Shown piece after piece: positions 23,501-25,830 of a stretch of DNA of 25,830 nt. Within the stretch, counting starts at the first letter, position 1. Each line of letters starts with the position of its first letter. Origin of the DNA: CAYYNP01 sp964472545. Its GTDB lineage: Bacteria > Planctomycetota > Planctomycetia > Pirellulales > Thermoguttaceae. A model generated the notes under the pieces. It saw only the letters and a program-made list of their open reading frames with translations. It did not search any database and had not been told where the DNA came from. The stretch lies in the NCBI GenBank assembly GCA_964472545.1, contig CAYYNP010000127.1:1-25830 (forward strand), in the 5' to 3' direction. A program made the position numbers and the translations under genes.

Positions 23501-24411
23501 GTTGTGCCGGTGGTGACGGCACCCTTCCAGATTTTCGTGGCGCCCAGGTCCGTCAACGTCGGCTCGGGACCTGCGCTTGGGGCCAGGATCGCATCTTCGG
23601 CCAGGGTAACGTTCTTGTCGGGATCCGCGTAGTCGGCGCCCGTCAAATCACCGGCCAGCAGGCTGAACGCGTCGACACTGATATTGGCCGGCACCGTCTG
23701 CGCGGCGTCAAGATTCAACTGGCCGCCATCCCGGACCGTGACCGCCGTGCTGGAATCTCCCAGCGCCGTCGTGGTCATGGCGTTGTACGTCGATGCCGCC
23801 CCGACCGTGATGTTCGGTGCGACAACCGTGCCGTTCATGTTAGCCGTCAGCGTGCTACCGGAGTTGACGCTCTGGAAGGTCACGTTAAGGCCGCCGTTGA
23901 ACGTGAACGTGTCGGTACCGACACCGTCGCCAAAGTGCCAACCGCTCGATTTGAGGCGCAGTTCATTCGCAAGCGTCACGTTGCGGTTGAAGAAGAAATT
24001 GGTGCTCTTTCTCCATTGGGTAATCGTATCGCTGCCGATCAAGTCAATGTCGAACGTGGCGTTCTTCGTAGTGTTGTTGCCGCCGCCGCCGTTGCTCGTG
24101 TTGAGGTCCATCGTGCGAAAGCTCAACGTCGTGCCGGGGTCGCCTTGAATCGCGAACGGTTTGCATCCCCAGATATTCAGATCCTGCACCATGCCGTCGG
24201 TTGCGTAGAGATTGATCGTAGCGCCATCTCTATTGACAAACCGGGCACCGTTGCCGGCATCAGGGACCCCGGTGTCCCAATTGGCCGCATCGTGCCAGTC
24301 GGTGACGTCGGCCCCGCTCAGACCGGTCCAATTGGTCTGCCCGAGGGCCGTTCCGCCCGCCCATGCTAAGGCCGCTAACCCGACGGCCCAGATGAACTTG
24401 TTGCTTTTCAT
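20548..24411 (-). CDS. PEP-CTERM surface protein with beta-helix repeats and dockerin-type domain
   Basis: 1287 aa exported protein. The signal peptide is MKSNKFIWAVGLAALAWAGG and on to ALGQ (about residue 25). NW..WHDAANWDTGVPDAGN (about 27-55) and WSGGVGDWAAVGNWTPDGPP (about 835) begin regions of Gly/Thr/Val-rich short strands typical of autotransporter-associated or parallel beta-helix repeats. Two calcium-binding dockerin-like loops follow, GDGNADGNVDGQDIQTLI (about 1078) and GDGFVDGQDITDLI (about 1122). The C-terminus is a PEP-CTERM sorting signal, PQPSTLILLCVGAAGLAGYG then WRRRRRS, with PQP instead of PEP. An exosortase would be needed to process it; none is in the window. The start at 24411 has AAGGAG 8 bases upstream; the frame extends 9 codons further without support. 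Likely cell-envelope or matrix protein. Confidence 0.88.
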   Translation of the reverse strand: MKSNKFIWAVGLAALAWAGGTALGQTNWTGLSGADVTDWHDAANWDTGVPDAGNGARFVNRDGATINLYATDGMVQDLNIWGCKPFAIQGDPGTTLSFRTMDLNTSNGGGGNNTTKNATFDIDLIGSDTITQWRKSTNFFFNRNVTLANELRLKSSGWHFGDGVGTDTFTFNGGLNVTFQSVNSGSTLTANMNGTVVAPNITVGAASTYNAMTTTALGDSSTAVTVRDGGQLNLDAAQTVPANISVDAFSLLAGDLTGADYADPDKNVTLAEDAILAPSAGPEPTLTDLGATKIWKGAVTTGTTTAGNPATTAYKGIAVGNFTTGLLGASNTFTGSEANDLELIVVTNNTATDVRGATLDSDTGVANVYLAAASGLKMINAFQGTATEIHVRNLGPISKRICYIDEWGVPDTHQIHVHDGEFEIRSGREARILGTVELHGDAMWDLGSSTPIVANDDTRFVLNDDVALQVGTGEEGALELLTPGTNLIVNSPKPVVYLTNRNGGYDFTGAAGGIPNPVMVDLLLASDVCISSNNNNLFELNENLTLGDGRYLINYSSSHKGITIVDQAGAPGILSAPAGASSIGFAQMGGSGTLKIDVAIDGSGAKVLFGSTAALAGVRENNLRLTEVITGTVELNGNASFINTPEVSIESGALKLNAPMTFPDLTVNATLNANNNLATVTGTLSGNGTVIGGNGVVVEDGGTFAWEVSDPDGDAATGWNVLWTTSLIDFDLDDTGTVNFAPVDAGIPLGKSIELADEFVVAAHDNGVIDMPGAWAFVPTPGWGLDAADLSFVEDYADVDGDADPDDCLVLSNVTFWPAAPMTWSGGVGDWAAVGNWTPDGPPLSNSQVTVGTAGDYATIDAPAAAASLDVTEGTVDVQSTLDVGQAVTVAAAGTLIVDGALTAADVTGDGMLAVGGTLTAADVICNGTLSGSGTIHGAVIAAGVVAPGPDATGLGAATLIIDGSGEFGEQSEYVCEIDGLSNDQLIFRGQDTFLGGTLTLVPRGVDASQIGTTVTRSIVSSQGEAALMESFATVPPSPDGPADPPSVGHLGLGVFHRGVTYVEEVGAITSVDVELEIARGGDGNADGNVDGQDIQTLIINFNVPGDPADRNWLDNDTAGGEFGRGDGFVDGQDITDLITNFTGDGGPTEPGTARAEYNRLTNEWKVSVENVMSWTLISEGQFIGSEANGAYDSLFVGGPPNLVSANANTIGEGSFATPMTYADVRLGQLIEPDTAIHRITLQYVSSFGGEKMEGTIHVVPQPSTLILLCVGAAGLAGYGWRRRRRS

Positions 24412-25183
24412 CAGCGTTCTCCTTGCAAGAAACGTCAAGGACTTCTGTAGGTTTCCTGAAAGTGCACAATGCGTCCGCAGAAACAGTACGTTCTCAAGAG
24501 GACGTTCCCGGCAAGAGTGGCCGGCTCACAACGAGCGTCTGCGGGAAGGGCGTTCGGCGCGCCACGGGCGCGAGCAACGGCGGCCGCGTCCGTTGGCCGC
24601 GAAGATCGCGTCAAAGTCACAGAGGACACGTCCACCCGACGGCGTCATCCGTCGGTGGCGTATCCCGTGCCTTCCCAAGCCGGAAGACGTGCTGCCTCAC
24701 TCGATTTGGCAGACGAACTCAGATCGGATGGCCCGCATGATGCCGGGCAGGTATGCCCGACACCACCACGGACGGTGATTATCCTAACCTCCGTTGCGCA
24801 GCATGTCCAGCAGGAAATCGCGGTGTCTTGCGACGATTCCCCTCATCTTGCGATGAGACACTCCTGACGATGCGTGCTGCGCCAGGCCCCCAATGGGGAC
24901 GTCGGCAGCGGCGCCAACCGTAGGCCACCAAGTCCACAGCACCCGGCACCAGCAGCCAAGGGCAGGACGCCCCATAACGCAGCACGGCACGACGCTGGCG
25001 CGGGCCCAGAATGCGCGTTTGAGGGTTCGAGTGTGTGATTGGACCTCTCGGGGCATCTGCGGCGATTCTTGGTGGCTGTGGGCGTTGGGACGGGCGAGGG
25101 AGCCGTGCTCACCGAGCGCCCGAGCCGCGCGCTCCGTTGCGGGCAAGGTTCTGCCTCTAGCTCCGCTGGCTTGACTTGCTTGC
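24412..25183. other. Long intergenic region without a supported gene
   Basis: About 770 bases between the PEP-CTERM gene and the FGE-like gene, both on the minus strand. Several frames are open but their translations are Arg/Pro/Trp-rich without family character. Two small hairpins are visible: CGGGCA-GGTA-TGCCCG (24744-24759) and CTCATC-TTGC-GATGAG (24842-24857). A promoter for the PEP-CTERM gene must lie here, but I find no convincing -35/-10 pair. Confidence 0.5.
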
Positions 25184-25830
25184 CTACTCCGCCGGAACTA
25201 GGGCACAACGGAAGCCGAAGAAGTGGTCCCGGAAGCCGGGCCCGGAGTGGAGGCGGTACGCCGAACGAACGCGCTGCGCGAGGAAGTTCCAGCACCCGCC
25301 ACGCAACACCCGGGAGTGGCCCGCAGAAGGTCCCGTGGGATCGACTGTCGGAGAATCCGCGTAGTAATCTCCATCATACCAGTCCGCACACCATTCCCAC
25401 ACGTTTCCGTGCATATCGAGAAGCCCCCAGCCGTTTGGCTTCTTCTGACCGAGACTTTGCACATATTGCCCCGCGGCCTGTTCGTCATACCCAGCGTAGT
25501 TGCCCAAGGCCAGTGGATCGCCCCCGAAGCAAGGACGGGCGGTACTGCCCGCACGGTAGGCATACTCCCACTCCGCCTCCGTTGGCAGGCGGTAGGTACG
25601 GCCCTCCTTGGCCGACAGCTTCTCGCAGAACGCCACCGCGTCCTCCCAACTCACGTGCGTCGCCGGGTAGTCCGAGCCCTCCTGTACCAGCGGCGAACCC
25701 TTCCACGGACGAACGCCCATCACCGCCGCGTATTGCTCCTGCGTCACCTCATGGACGCCCAGATAGAACGGCTTCGTGATACGCACACGATGCTGTGGCC
25801 TCTCGTCGGCCTCGGCCTCTGAGTCCGAAT
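25184..25830 (-). CDS. FGE/sulfatase-modifying-factor-domain protein, 5' end cut by window edge
   Basis: The frame is open from the right edge to TAG at 25184 (about 215 codons), so the N-terminus is outside. The segments RITKPFYLGVHEVTQEQYAAVMG, HVSWEDAVAFCEKLS, YRLPTEAEWEYAYRAG, GLLDMHGNVWEWCADWY and RVLRGGCWNF..VRSAYRL..GFRCAL are the ordered signature of the FGE-sulfatase fold (SUMF1, EgtB C-terminal and PvdO type). The paired cysteines of true formylglycine-generating enzymes, expected shortly after RGGSW, are not both present: there is GGCW followed by NFLAQRVRSAYRL. Sulfatase activation is therefore doubtful, and a binding or other oxygenase-like role is possible. Such domains are often fused to other modules in planctomycetes, but what precedes it is not visible here. 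Confidence 0.85.
   Translation of the reverse strand, partial: SDSEAEADERPQHRVRITKPFYLGVHEVTQEQYAAVMGVRPWKGSPLVQEGSDYPATHVSWEDAVAFCEKLSAKEGRTYRLPTEAEWEYAYRAGSTARPCFGGDPLALGNYAGYDEQAAGQYVQSLGQKKPNGWGLLDMHGNVWEWCADWYDGDYYADSPTVDPTGPSAGHSRVLRGGCWNFLAQRVRSAYRLHSGPGFRDHFFGFRCALVPAE

Noticed and set aside
24784..25146. 120-codon minus-strand frame in the gap after the FGE-like gene
   Set aside because: Trp/Cys/Arg-rich translation without recognisable domain, no ribosome site, and other frames there are equally open.
1..25830. CRISPR array, rRNA or tRNA genes
   Set aside because: No regularly spaced repeats of 24-40 bases with spacers and no recognisable rRNA or tRNA folds were seen on either strand.

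Overview
The window looks like part of a planctomycete chromosome (Pirellulales-like). The grounds are high G+C, a PEP-CTERM exosortase substrate with dockerin-type repeats, a SEC-C/TPR protein, a sulfatase-modifying-factor-type (FGE) domain, a single-haem CXXCH protein, an oversized FliD, futalosine-pathway menaquinone synthesis (MqnD), and weak or absent Shine-Dalgarno sites at several genes. This is inferred from protein character, not from a marker gene.

Layout. (1) 1-3820: divergent pentose module, with L-ribulokinase (araB, minus, cut by the left edge) opposite a secreted GH51 alpha-L-arabinofuranosidase. One enzyme releases arabinose outside the cytoplasm and the other phosphorylates the ribulose made from it. 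(2) 3821-5918: a repeat-rich gap, a small secreted Lys/Cys repeat protein with a 10-C tract at its 3' end and a strong terminator, then a small EF-hand lipoprotein. (3) 6110-9858: flagellar pair fliD (1052 aa, with repeated Flagellin_IN-type units) and fliS. (4) 9925-10934: a long palindromic repeat, then mqnD. (5) 10983-11766: a small membrane protein, probably frameshifted. (6) 11809-15146: a divergent pair, SEC-C/TPR protein (minus) and an SDR oxidoreductase (plus). (7) 15189-18148: a decayed REP-associated transposase (RAYT) element whose edge supplies the last codons of a large secreted HEAT-repeat protein of visibly lower G+C. (8) 18149-18896: a gap with two short ORFs on either side of an integron attC-like inverted repeat, and further hairpins. 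(9) 18897-20270: secreted CXXCH protein. (10) 20548-24411: 1287-aa PEP-CTERM/dockerin beta-helix surface protein. (11) 24412-25183: no supported gene. (12) 25184-25830: C-terminal part of an FGE-like domain protein running off the right edge.

The best candidates for something undescribed are the attC-like site with its small ORFs (18243-18603), the Lys/Cys repeat protein with its homopolymeric C tract (4445-5077), and the transposase remnant that rewrote the end of the HEAT-repeat gene (15189-15458). No complete defence system, CRISPR array, tRNA or rRNA is visible.
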